Shown: one piece after another, positions 8,335 to 16,017 of the stretch
Layout of the letters: every line of letters starts with the position of its first letter
Position numbering within the stretch: the stretch's first letter is position 1
Program-made: the position numbers and the translations under genes
The notes under the pieces: generated by a model
The model's input: the letters and a program-made list of their open reading frames with translations, nothing else
What the model was told of the DNA's origin: nothing
Database searches by the model: none
NCBI GenBank assembly: GCA_030681035.1
Contig: JAUXUI010000100.1
Coordinates: forward strand, 1-64,000
Source: Lysobacteraceae bacterium
GTDB lineage: Bacteria; Pseudomonadota; Gammaproteobacteria; Xanthomonadales; Xanthomonadaceae
Direction of reading: 5' to 3'
DNA: 64,000 bases

Positions 8335-9969
8335 ATGCTGCTCATATCTGCTTTTATCCGTAGCAGCCTGATTGGCCTGATCGTGCTGGCATCTACATCG
8401 ACCAGTCTGGCGCACGAGCGCCCACATGCCGGCGCCATAAAGGCCAGCTCACCCGATGCACCTTTGCTGGGACATATCGTTTTCCCGACATCGGCTACGG
8501 TGCCTGCCGCGCAGGTTGCATTTATTCGCGGCATGCTGCTGCTGCACTTGTTTGAGTATGAACGCGCCCACGACGCCTTTGTTGATGCCCAGAAACTGGA
8601 ACCCGACTTCGCCATGGCCTATTGGGGCGAGGCCATGACCTACAACCATCCGATCTGGGATCAGCAGGCGCGCGAACAAGCGCTGGCTGCGCTGCACCGA
8701 CTGGGCGCAAGCGCATCGGCTCGCGCCGGCAAGGTACATAGCGCACGAGAACGTGAGTTTCTGGCGGCACTGGACGTGCTCTACGGCGAGGGCAGCAAAG
8801 CCGCGCGCGACCTGGCCTACCTGCATTTCATGGCCGACATGGCCAAGCGCTACCCCGACAATCACGAAGTACAACTGTTTCACGCACTCGCCTATTTCGG
8901 CGTCCATGCTGGAGTACGCGACATCCCCGACTATCTGCGCGCTGCCGCGATCGCCCAGGATGTGTTTTCGGCCAATCCGCAGCATCCAGGCGCGGCCCAC
9001 TACCTGATTCACGGCGTCGATGATCCGCTGCACGCCGTGCTTGGCCTTGGCGCCGCACGTGCCTTGGCGAAGCTGGCACCCGATGCCGGTCACTCACAGC
9101 ACATGGCCTCGCATATTTTTCTGGAGCTGGGCATGTGGGATGCGTTGATTCAGGCCAATCGCGCTGCGTTGCAGGTCAGCAACCAACAACTTGCGCAGCG
9201 CAGGCTACCACCACGTCATACCGGGCACTACAACTACTGGCTACTCTATGGCCTGTTGCAAACCGAACAAAACGCGGATGCCCGCATCCTGCTCGAACAG
9301 GCCATCGCTGATCGACACGCTTCCGCTGAGCCACCGCCGGGGCCATTGCAACTGGATGCCGACACCTCGCTGACCGGTTCTTTGGTACAGATGTGGGCGC
9401 GCTATCTGATTGAGACACGTGGCTGGGGCAACGCGGTGCTCGATTGGCAATTCGAGCTCGGCGACGGCAGCGACCCGAAGCTGCTCGTCGCCTTCGTACG
9501 CTCCATGGCCGGCTATCGCCGTGGCGATGCGAGCTCCGGCCAGCATTGGCAACAGGTATTCGAGCGCGAGCAAACGCAACTGCAACAACGCATCGCGGTG
9601 CAAACCGAAGTCATTCCCACCGACCTGCAATACCTTGAGCGGCTTGTCGTGCAACGCAAACAGCTACACGCGGCCGCACAAATGGCCGCCGGTAAATCCA
9701 CCGATGCGCTGGCCGCAGCTGCCGAGGCCAGTGAACTTGAAGGGCGCATGGCGTCATCGTTCGGACCACCCTTCATCGATTATCCCGCCGCTGAATTGCA
9801 CGGCGACTTGTTGCGCGAAGCCGGCCAACCCGCATTGGCGGTGACTGCCTATCGGCTGCAATTGCAACGCAGCCAAGGCAAACGCAGCGTGTTGCGCAGC
9901 ATCATCAACGCCGCAAAATCGGCTGGTGATGCGCAGAGCGCGCAGTGGGCTGAGCAACAAATGCGATAG
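8335..9969 (+). CDS. Exported TPR-family protein of unknown function
   Basis: A 544-residue protein with a clear signal peptide (hydrophobic LIGLIVLASTSTSLA, cleavage near residue 26). The mature part is alpha-helical with TPR-like repeats. It carries two His-rich motifs typical of this family: HPGAAHYLIHGVDDP near residues 219-233 and GHSQHMASHIFLELGMWD near 251-268. Conserved histidines in such blocks suggest metal or substrate binding, but the reaction is not known to me. Start: ATG at 8335 with AAGGAA at 8323-8328. Its stop lies one base from the stop of the convergent small gene at 9971. Confidence 0.8.
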   Translation: MLLISAFIRSSLIGLIVLASTSTSLAHERPHAGAIKASSPDAPLLGHIVFPTSATVPAAQVAFIRGMLLLHLFEYERAHDAFVDAQKLEPDFAMAYWGEAMTYNHPIWDQQAREQALAALHRLGASASARAGKVHSAREREFLAALDVLYGEGSKAARDLAYLHFMADMAKRYPDNHEVQLFHALAYFGVHAGVRDIPDYLRAAAIAQDVFSANPQHPGAAHYLIHGVDDPLHAVLGLGAARALAKLAPDAGHSQHMASHIFLELGMWDALIQANRAALQVSNQQLAQRRLPPRHTGHYNYWLLYGLLQTEQNADARILLEQAIADRHASAEPPPGPLQLDADTSLTGSLVQMWARYLIETRGWGNAVLDWQFELGDGSDPKLLVAFVRSMAGYRRGDASSGQHWQQVFEREQTQLQQRIAVQTEVIPTDLQYLERLVVQRKQLHAAAQMAAGKSTDALAAAAEASELEGRMASSFGPPFIDYPAAELHGDLLREAGQPALAVTAYRLQLQRSQGKRSVLRSIINAAKSAGDAQSAQWAEQQMR

Positions 9970-9970
9970 T

Positions 9971-10129
9971 TCAGTCGGGTTGCTTGCGTTCGGCTTGCCA
10001 GGCAGCGCGTTCCACCTCGTAACGGATCAGCGCTTCCTCGTAGATATCGAAGATGCAGCGTGGGCAACCTTCGCCGCAGCAGTCACCGGGCAAAGGCTCA
10101 ACCGGTGGCGTGGGTTTTTTCGTCGTCAT
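9971..10129 (-). CDS. Oxidoreductase-like domain small Cys protein
   Basis: A 52-residue protein when started at the ATG at 10129 (MTTKKPTPP); the frame runs on to 10159. The core DCCGEGCPRCIFDIYEEAL is the signature of the short 'oxidoreductase-like' domain also found at the N terminus of eukaryotic homologues. Four closely spaced cysteines suggest metal or Fe-S binding. Biochemical function is not established. It lies 33 bp downstream of the aldo/keto reductase stop, probably in the same unit, and is convergent with the TPR gene. Confidence 0.75.
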   Translation of the reverse strand: MTTKKPTPPVEPLPGDCCGEGCPRCIFDIYEEALIRYEVERAAWQAERKQPD

Positions 10130-10162
10130 GCGCACAAGCATAACGCCAGCATCCACCACCGA

Positions 10163-11137
10163 TCACGGCAACGGCATGCCGCGTGCCGCATGGTAAAGGC
10201 GATACCAGTCTTCGCGGCTCAAACTGACCGCATCGGCCTGGCAACAGGCAAGCAGTCGATCAACCTTGGTGGTGCCAACCACTGGCTGGATGGCGGCTGG
10301 ATGGCGCAGTAACCATGCCAATACGATGGCTTCGCGGCTGGTGCCGTGCGCATCGGCCAGCGCCGCGACCTGCCCCGCAGCAGCGTGTACCTGTGGCGAG
10401 GCTTGTGCCGGCGGCGCGATCAACGCCCCTCCCGCCAAGGGCGACCATGCCTGAATCAGGAGTTCCTGTGCGCGGCAGTAATCGAGGGTGCCACTCGCTG
10501 CCGCATACGTTGCTGCGGCGGCATTGACCATTATCCCGTCATCGATCAGTTGCGTGTGCAGCAGACTCAGTTCGAGCTGGTTGATCACCAGCGGCTGCGC
10601 CAGATACCGCTGCAGCAGTGCAATCTGACCGGCATTGTGATTGCTCACGCCGAAATAGCGCACCTTGCCACTGCCGTGCAACGCATCGAATGCGCTGGCA
10701 ACTTGCTCCGGCTCGATCAATGGATCGGGTCGATGCAGCAACAGGATATCGAGGTGATCGCAGCGCAGACGACGCAGGCTGGCTTCCACCGAAGCGGTGA
10801 TATGGGCATGGCTGAAATCGTAACGCGCCGGATCGCCGGTGTTAGGCGTGTCGGCAAAGCGGATACCGCACTTGGACTGGATCACGATGCGCTGGCGCAG
10901 GCCCGGCACCTGTTGCAGCACGTCGCCAAACACCGCTTCGGATTTGCCGTGAGTATAGATATCGGCGTGATCGAACAGGTTGATGCCCTGCTCCACCGCC
11001 GCGCTGACCAACCGCAGCGCGCGACTGCGCACGCTGCCGCTCAACGCTGCGTCGTCCCAACTGCCGCCGAGTTGCATGCAACCCAGTGCGATGCGCGATA
11101 CGACGAGATCGGTATGCGGGATGGGCAGCGTCTTCAT
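10163..11137 (-). CDS. Aldo/keto reductase (YdhF-like)
   Basis: A 324-residue (alpha/beta)8 NAD(P)H-dependent oxidoreductase. It shows the AKR catalytic set: Asp and Tyr in FDHADIYTHGKSE, Lys in IQSKCGIR and His in LLLHRPDPL. The C-terminal cofactor-binding region includes IQPVVGTTKVDRL. The overall pattern resembles E. coli YdhF, an AKR of unknown substrate. The ATG at 11137 shares one base with the stop of the upstream RIO kinase (TGATG), so the two are translationally coupled. Confidence 0.9.
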   Translation of the reverse strand: MKTLPIPHTDLVVSRIALGCMQLGGSWDDAALSGSVRSRALRLVSAAVEQGINLFDHADIYTHGKSEAVFGDVLQQVPGLRQRIVIQSKCGIRFADTPNTGDPARYDFSHAHITASVEASLRRLRCDHLDILLLHRPDPLIEPEQVASAFDALHGSGKVRYFGVSNHNAGQIALLQRYLAQPLVINQLELSLLHTQLIDDGIMVNAAAATYAAASGTLDYCRAQELLIQAWSPLAGGALIAPPAQASPQVHAAAGQVAALADAHGTSREAIVLAWLLRHPAAIQPVVGTTKVDRLLACCQADAVSLSREDWYRLYHAARGMPLP

Positions 11138-11994
11138 CAATCCTGTTCGGCCGCCGCCTCGCGCCCCTGCTGCCGGATCAGCGCTTCTTCACGCGCATCG
11201 CGGATCGACCACATCACCGCATCCACGTCGGCGTCACCTTCGTCGAACACGAAGTGACCGCTCAATTCCGAATCCGGCTTCAATGCGCTTTGCTCGTAGA
11301 GTGCCCACATCTCTTCGCCAAAATGGCTAGCCGCCAGCTCCGGGGCAAAACGTGCCAAGCTGTCGCGCACGTTGTGTACATCACGCAGCAACATCTCGCG
11401 TGCCGCATTGTTGCCAGCAGCGCTAACCACCTGCGGAAAATCGATCAACACCGGCCCCGATTCGGACACCAGAATATTGTATTCGGACAGATCGCCGTGA
11501 ATCAGGCCAATGCACAGCATGCGCACCACATCGCGGATCAGTGCCGTGTGGTAGACATGCGCCTGTGCCGGTGTCAGCGCCACCTCGCCCAGGCGCGGCG
11601 CGCTGCGGCCCTCGGCATCGGTTACCAGCGCCATCAGCAACACGCCATGGAAATAGCCACGCGGCTCGGGAACGCACACCCCGGCATCGGCGAGCCGGTA
11701 GAGCGCATCCACCTCGGCGTTCTTCCACTCCGCTTCCTGCTGGCGGCGACCAAACTTGCTGGCCTTGCCTACCGCCCGCGCCTGCCGGCTGCCGCGCTGC
11801 TTGCGGCCTTCCTGATACTGCACCCGCGCCTGAAAGCTGCGCTGCGCCATGTCCTTGTATACCTTCGCGCATAGCACTTCATCGCCTGCGCTTACCACGT
11901 ACACTGCGGCTTCCTTGCCACTTTTAAGCGGGCGCAGTACGGCATCAATCACGCCATCATCGATCAAAGGTTGCAGTCCACTGGGGGTTTTCAT
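11137..11994 (-). CDS. RIO-type serine/threonine protein kinase
   Basis: A 285-residue RIO1-family kinase. Seen in order: a glycine-poor nucleotide loop (SGKEAAVYVV), the ATP-binding Lys in CAKVYKD, the catalytic loop GLIHGDLSEYNILV and the metal-binding LIDFPQ that replaces the DFG of ordinary kinases. Basic stretches (RKQRGSRQARAVGKASKFGRRQ) are typical of the RIO1 N lobe. Archaeal and eukaryotic RIO kinases act in ribosome maturation; the targets of bacterial members are unclear. It is coupled to the aldo/keto reductase gene by a 1-nt stop/start overlap. Confidence 0.92.
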   Translation of the reverse strand: MKTPSGLQPLIDDGVIDAVLRPLKSGKEAAVYVVSAGDEVLCAKVYKDMAQRSFQARVQYQEGRKQRGSRQARAVGKASKFGRRQQEAEWKNAEVDALYRLADAGVCVPEPRGYFHGVLLMALVTDAEGRSAPRLGEVALTPAQAHVYHTALIRDVVRMLCIGLIHGDLSEYNILVSESGPVLIDFPQVVSAAGNNAAREMLLRDVHNVRDSLARFAPELAASHFGEEMWALYEQSALKPDSELSGHFVFDEGDADVDAVMWSIRDAREEALIRQQGREAAAEQD

Positions 11995-12060
11995 TGACCA
12001 ACGCGCTGCCGACAGAGAGAGCCGGCATTATCCTTGATTTGGCCATGACCCGTCCTGCGC

Positions 12061-12696
12061 TCAGTGTCGCACTGAGGAATCATCACCAATCCGCAGCCAG
12101 ATAACCGTGATCAGCGTGCCGGCAATCGCCAGTGCCGAATCCTTTTGCGCATCCCAGACATCGCCCTGGGTACCGAGGTAGGCGACGCCAAGATCGCCAC
12201 CGAACCACGTCGCCGCAAGCCATTCAGCCACTTCATAGAATGCGGCGTGCGAAGCCATGAAGGTAAACGGGACGAGGTAGCGCCATGCACCGCGCTGGGT
12301 TACGCGGCTGTCGATCAACTCGATTGCCGTCGGTGTAATCAACAGACCGTAGAGAAAATGCACCAGGCGATCAAAATGGTTGCGTTCAAACCCGAGCAGT
12401 GAGCTGATCGAGCGCCCGAACAGTGTCTCCGCCCAGGCGTCGTATGGCACCTGTGCATAGGTGTAATGCGCGCCGATCGCGTGCAGCACCAGAAACACAA
12501 ACAATGCGCTGACTGCGGTGTCCGACAAGCGTCGATGCACGGTTAAAACGAACGGCACCAGAATCAACACCAGCACGTTCTCGAGCAGCCAGTCCTCGCG
12601 ATACCAGGGCGCAATCGCCAACGCCAGCCACCACAACAGGTAAATCGTGAGCAACGCCAGGCGATAGCGATCACGCGGATTGAAGTGGATGGCCAT
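12061..12696 (-). CDS. YjdF-like (DUF2238) inner-membrane protein
   Basis: A 211-residue polytopic membrane protein starting at the ATG at 12696 (MAIHFNPRDRYRL); upstream residues in the same frame are not supported. At least five hydrophobic helices are visible. The family-typical stretches are GAHYTYAQVPY, ERNHFDRLVHFLYGLL and FYEVAEWLA...YLGTQGDVWDAQKDS; the last carries conserved acidic and Gln residues in a membrane context. Function unknown. It begins 59 bp after the tsaB stop and probably ends that operon. Confidence 0.82.
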   Translation of the reverse strand: MAIHFNPRDRYRLALLTIYLLWWLALAIAPWYREDWLLENVLVLILVPFVLTVHRRLSDTAVSALFVFLVLHAIGAHYTYAQVPYDAWAETLFGRSISSLLGFERNHFDRLVHFLYGLLITPTAIELIDSRVTQRGAWRYLVPFTFMASHAAFYEVAEWLAATWFGGDLGVAYLGTQGDVWDAQKDSALAIAGTLITVIWLRIGDDSSVRH

Positions 12697-12755
12697 GAAG
12701 TCTGTCCGCCGCTTGCGTCGCAATGCGCAGTGTAAGCCGATAACCGACGTTTGGT

Positions 12756-13463
12756 TCAACGCTTCGCGAGTCCCCGCGCGGCATGCTGCTGTTCCAACGT
12801 CAACGCCACCTGATTGCGCAGGTAAGCCGGCTCCAGTTGTTCGGCGGCAATGCCCTCGCCGCGCGCCAACGCGGCGGCGGCCAAACGCGCGCAATCGCCG
12901 GCATGCGGCAAGGCGGTTGCATCCACCAGTGCAGGCTGCAATCCAAGCCGCGCGACAAGCGCGCCAGCTTCGGCGGCAAAGCCGGTGCCCACGCCGCAAC
13001 CGACTGCCGAATAGCGCTCGGCATCAGCCGGTGAACCCAGCCATTCCGGTGCCGACGCCCTCACCAGACCATCGGCACCGCGTTCAAACCGCCCAATGTA
13101 AACCTCGCCCATGCGTGCATCGATGGATGCGATGATCGGTTGCGCGCAATCGGGTACTGCGCCCTGCGCCAGCACCGCCAACGTCGAGACCGGCACTACC
13201 GGGATATCCAGCGCCATGGCGATTCCCTGCGCCGAGGCGATGGCCAGACGCACGCCGGTGAAGGCGCCGGGGCCACGGCCCACCGCAATCGCATCGAGTG
13301 TACTGCGCGCGATGCCAGCCTCGGCCAGCAAGGCGTCGGCCCACACCAGCAACAATTGCGCGTGCTGGCGTGGTGCGATGGCGTGGCGTTCGTACAATTC
13401 ACCGTCGAGCCACAGCGCGACCGAGCACGCCTCGGTTGCGGTTTCAAACGCCAGTATCTTCAT
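12756..13463 (-). CDS. tsaB: tRNA threonylcarbamoyladenosine biosynthesis protein TsaB
   Basis: A 235-residue ASKHA-fold protein that partners TsaD and TsaE in making t6A37 on ANN-decoding tRNAs. The diagnostic start MKILAFETATEACSVAL and the GRGPGAFTGVRLAIASAQGIA block are present; the catalytic metal site of TsaD is absent, as expected for TsaB. The ATG at 13463 overlaps the yoaA stop by 4 nt (ATGA), which also fixes the start against longer frames. Confidence 0.95.
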   Translation of the reverse strand: MKILAFETATEACSVALWLDGELYERHAIAPRQHAQLLLVWADALLAEAGIARSTLDAIAVGRGPGAFTGVRLAIASAQGIAMALDIPVVPVSTLAVLAQGAVPDCAQPIIASIDARMGEVYIGRFERGADGLVRASAPEWLGSPADAERYSAVGCGVGTGFAAEAGALVARLGLQPALVDATALPHAGDCARLAAAALARGEGIAAEQLEPAYLRNQVALTLEQQHAARGLAKR

Positions 13464-15478
13464 GATTCGCCTGCCACGGAGGCTGCGGAATAATGCGGCA
13501 GCGGCGCAAAAAACGCTTCGACATCGGCCAGTGATCGGGTGCGCGGCAAGGGTGGCAGACTGTTGAGAAAAATCCGGCCATAGCCCTTGGCCAGCAAGCG
13601 CGGGTCGCACAGCATCAACACCCCGCGATCAGTTTCACTGCGGATCAACCGGCCCACGCCCTGCTTGAGCGCAATGACCGCCTGCGGCACCTGTTCGTCG
13701 AAAAACGGATTGCCGCCGCTGCGGCGCACCGCCTGCAGGCGCGCTTCCAGCACCGGATCATCCGGCGCAGCAAACGGCAGGCGATCAATCACCACCACGC
13801 TGAGCGCGTCACCGGCCACATCGACGCCTTCCCAGAAGCTGGCTGCGCCCAGCAACACCCCATTGCCCGATGCGCGAAAACGCTCCAGCAATTCCAGCCG
13901 TGGCGCGGTGCCCTGCACGAACAATGGCCATGCGTCATTGGCCAGCAGTTCGGCAGCTTCGCGCAGCGCCCGGTGCGAGGTGAACAGCAAAAACGCACGC
14001 CCGCCGGAACATTGCAACACCGGGCGCACCGCGTCCACCACCGCCTGCACGTAGTTGCGGCTGTTGGGTTCGGGCATATCCTTGGGCAAGTACAACAATG
14101 CCTGTTGCGGCCAATCGAACGGACTGGCCTGCAACAACGTACGCACCTCGCCAAGGCCCAGCCGGCCGGCAACATGGGCAAATCCGGCGTCTACCGCCAG
14201 CGTCGCCGAAGTCAGTATCCATGCCGCGCCACTGCGCTCACGAAACGCGCGCAGCGGTTCGGCCACGTCCAGTGGCGTGCGATGCAGCACAAAACCGTGC
14301 GCACTCAGTTCGTACCACAGCACATCAAAAGGAATCGGCGGTGGGTCGTCGAAATCCGGTTCGACTTCATCGTCGGGCGTCAACGGCAGCGGCTGCATCA
14401 GCCACGCCTGCAAGCGCTGGCGCAGGGTCACCAGGCGCTCGTCGAGATTGGCGAACCCAGGGCTGGCCGCAACCAGCGGCGCCAACGCCAAACCCAGATC
14501 GGCCAGCGCGTGCGCCAGATCGTGCAGCACGCCATCACGCACATCCCCTTCGCGCAGGCGACTGCCACTGCCACGTACCGGCAGATCATTCAGGCTCAGG
14601 CGCAGCTCGCGCACCGTGTGTTCCAGCACGCGCACCGGCTCCTGTATCCGACCGATCGAACCCGCCACTTCGCCACATTCGGCCAGCGCATCGCGTGCCA
14701 GTTCCTGAATTTGCCGGGCACTGATGTTTTCGCCAAAGAACTGTTGCGCCAGATCCGGTAACTGATGCGCTTCATCAATCACGAATACTTGTGCGCCGGG
14801 CAGGATTTCACCGAAGCCCTCCTGCTTGAGCGCCAAATCAGCCAGCAACAGATGATGATTGACCACCACCAGATCGGCCGATTGCGCCTGTTGCCGGGCC
14901 TTGACCACAAAGCAATCGTCCCAGAACGGACAATCGCTACCCAGGCAATTTTCGGTGGTGGAAGTGACCTGTGCCATCAGCCCCGGGTCTTCGGGCAGAT
15001 CACGCAGTTCGGCCAAATCGCCGTGTTTGGTGCCGCCCGACCAGACCACAATCTGTTGCAGACGAGCCAGTTGTTGCCGGCTGAGAAAGCGGCTGTCGCC
15101 GCGCGCCTGTTGCAGGCGATACAGACACAAATAGTTGGCGCGGCCCTTGAGCAATGCGGTACGCAGCCCCAGGCCCAGCGCCTTGCGTACCCGTGGCAGG
15201 TCGCGATGATAAAGCTGATCCTGCAACGCCTTGGTACCGGTGGAAATGATGCTCTTGCAGCCGCTGAGCAGTAGCGGCACCAGATAGGCGAAGGTCTTGC
15301 CGGTGCCGGTGCCGGCCTCGGCCAGCAACGCATCGCGCGCCTCGATGGCGTCAGCTATCTCCGCCGCCAATTGCTGCTGCGCCATTCGTGCGGTGAAGCC
15401 AGGCGCTGCCGCAGCGAGTGGCCCTTGCGCTGACAATGCCGCGCGGGCCTGTGCCGCCAGGCCATCCTCGCCACTCAC
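13460..15478 (-). CDS. yoaA: DinG/YoaA-type Fe-S DNA helicase
   Basis: A 672-residue XPD-like superfamily 2 helicase. Walker A is AEAGTGTGKT (about residues 52-61) and motif II is VIDEAHQ (about 232). Between them, four Cys (YLCLYRL, then NCLGSDCPFWDDC) form the XPD-type 4Fe-4S cluster site. C-terminal motifs FTSHRAL, GAASFWEGVDVAGD and QGVGRLIRSETDRG complete the helicase core. YoaA works with the Pol III chi subunit in replication-fork repair. Start chosen: GTG at 15478, overlapping the preceding stop by 4 nt (GTGA) and matching the family N terminus; an in-frame ATG at 15505 is the alternative. It is coupled to tsaB downstream. Confidence 0.9.
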   Translation of the reverse strand: MSGEDGLAAQARAALSAQGPLAAAAPGFTARMAQQQLAAEIADAIEARDALLAEAGTGTGKTFAYLVPLLLSGCKSIISTGTKALQDQLYHRDLPRVRKALGLGLRTALLKGRANYLCLYRLQQARGDSRFLSRQQLARLQQIVVWSGGTKHGDLAELRDLPEDPGLMAQVTSTTENCLGSDCPFWDDCFVVKARQQAQSADLVVVNHHLLLADLALKQEGFGEILPGAQVFVIDEAHQLPDLAQQFFGENISARQIQELARDALAECGEVAGSIGRIQEPVRVLEHTVRELRLSLNDLPVRGSGSRLREGDVRDGVLHDLAHALADLGLALAPLVAASPGFANLDERLVTLRQRLQAWLMQPLPLTPDDEVEPDFDDPPPIPFDVLWYELSAHGFVLHRTPLDVAEPLRAFRERSGAAWILTSATLAVDAGFAHVAGRLGLGEVRTLLQASPFDWPQQALLYLPKDMPEPNSRNYVQAVVDAVRPVLQCSGGRAFLLFTSHRALREAAELLANDAWPLFVQGTAPRLELLERFRASGNGVLLGAASFWEGVDVAGDALSVVVIDRLPFAAPDDPVLEARLQAVRRSGGNPFFDEQVPQAVIALKQGVGRLIRSETDRGVLMLCDPRLLAKGYGRIFLNSLPPLPRTRSLADVEAFFAPLPHYSAASVAGES

Positions 15479-16017
15479 ATGCGCACCGGCGCGGAAACCG
15501 TGCATTGCGATCGTTGTGCCTGCGCGCTGGCACTGCCAGCGCTATCGCCAACCTGCTCACGCACCAATTGCACGGTGGCCCAGTTGCGCCGGCACAGCGG
15601 CCCGAGCCGTGGCCCGTTGTCGAACGAGCGCGACGCCAACGCGATTGCTTGATCCCAATCGGCAAGCAACAACGCCAATTCGGCCGCTTCCTGCAACAGG
15701 GCGGGATCATTGGGCGATATTTCCTGCGCTTGCTGCAAACGCTGTAACGCACCGCGATAATCGCCTTGTCGCTCCAATTGCTGCGCTGCCTGGCGCAAAT
15801 CTTCGGTTTGCGTATCACGCAGTGGCTCGATCAGCAGCACGTCGTCAGCATCGGCTGCGGCACGCACCTGCGCCACCAGGCTGGCGGTATCAACTGAAAC
15901 TTGCACCGGTACCGAGGCCACATCAACCGGGCCTCGGCAGCCCACAAGCAGCAACCCAAGCATGGCGACCAACAGTGTCGCCTGCCATGCCGAGACAGCA
16001 TTATGAGACGCTTTCAA
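15475..16017 (-). CDS. TPR-containing outer-membrane lipoprotein
   Basis: A 180-residue predicted lipoprotein. Starting at the TTG at 16017 gives a signal sequence ending in the lipobox LLLVGC, so Cys27 would be lipidated. The mature part has TPR-like helices (LRQAAQQLERQGDYRGALQRL, then a second pair). The TTG overlaps the mrcB stop by 4 nt (TTGA), and its own stop overlaps the yoaA GTG, so it is locked between a peptidoglycan synthase and a helicase. By position it might assist PBP1B, as outer-membrane lipoproteins do elsewhere; that is inference. Confidence 0.78.
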   Translation of the reverse strand: MKASHNAVSAWQATLLVAMLGLLLVGCRGPVDVASVPVQVSVDTASLVAQVRAAADADDVLLIEPLRDTQTEDLRQAAQQLERQGDYRGALQRLQQAQEISPNDPALLQEAAELALLLADWDQAIALASRSFDNGPRLGPLCRRNWATVQLVREQVGDSAGSASAQAQRSQCTVSAPVRM

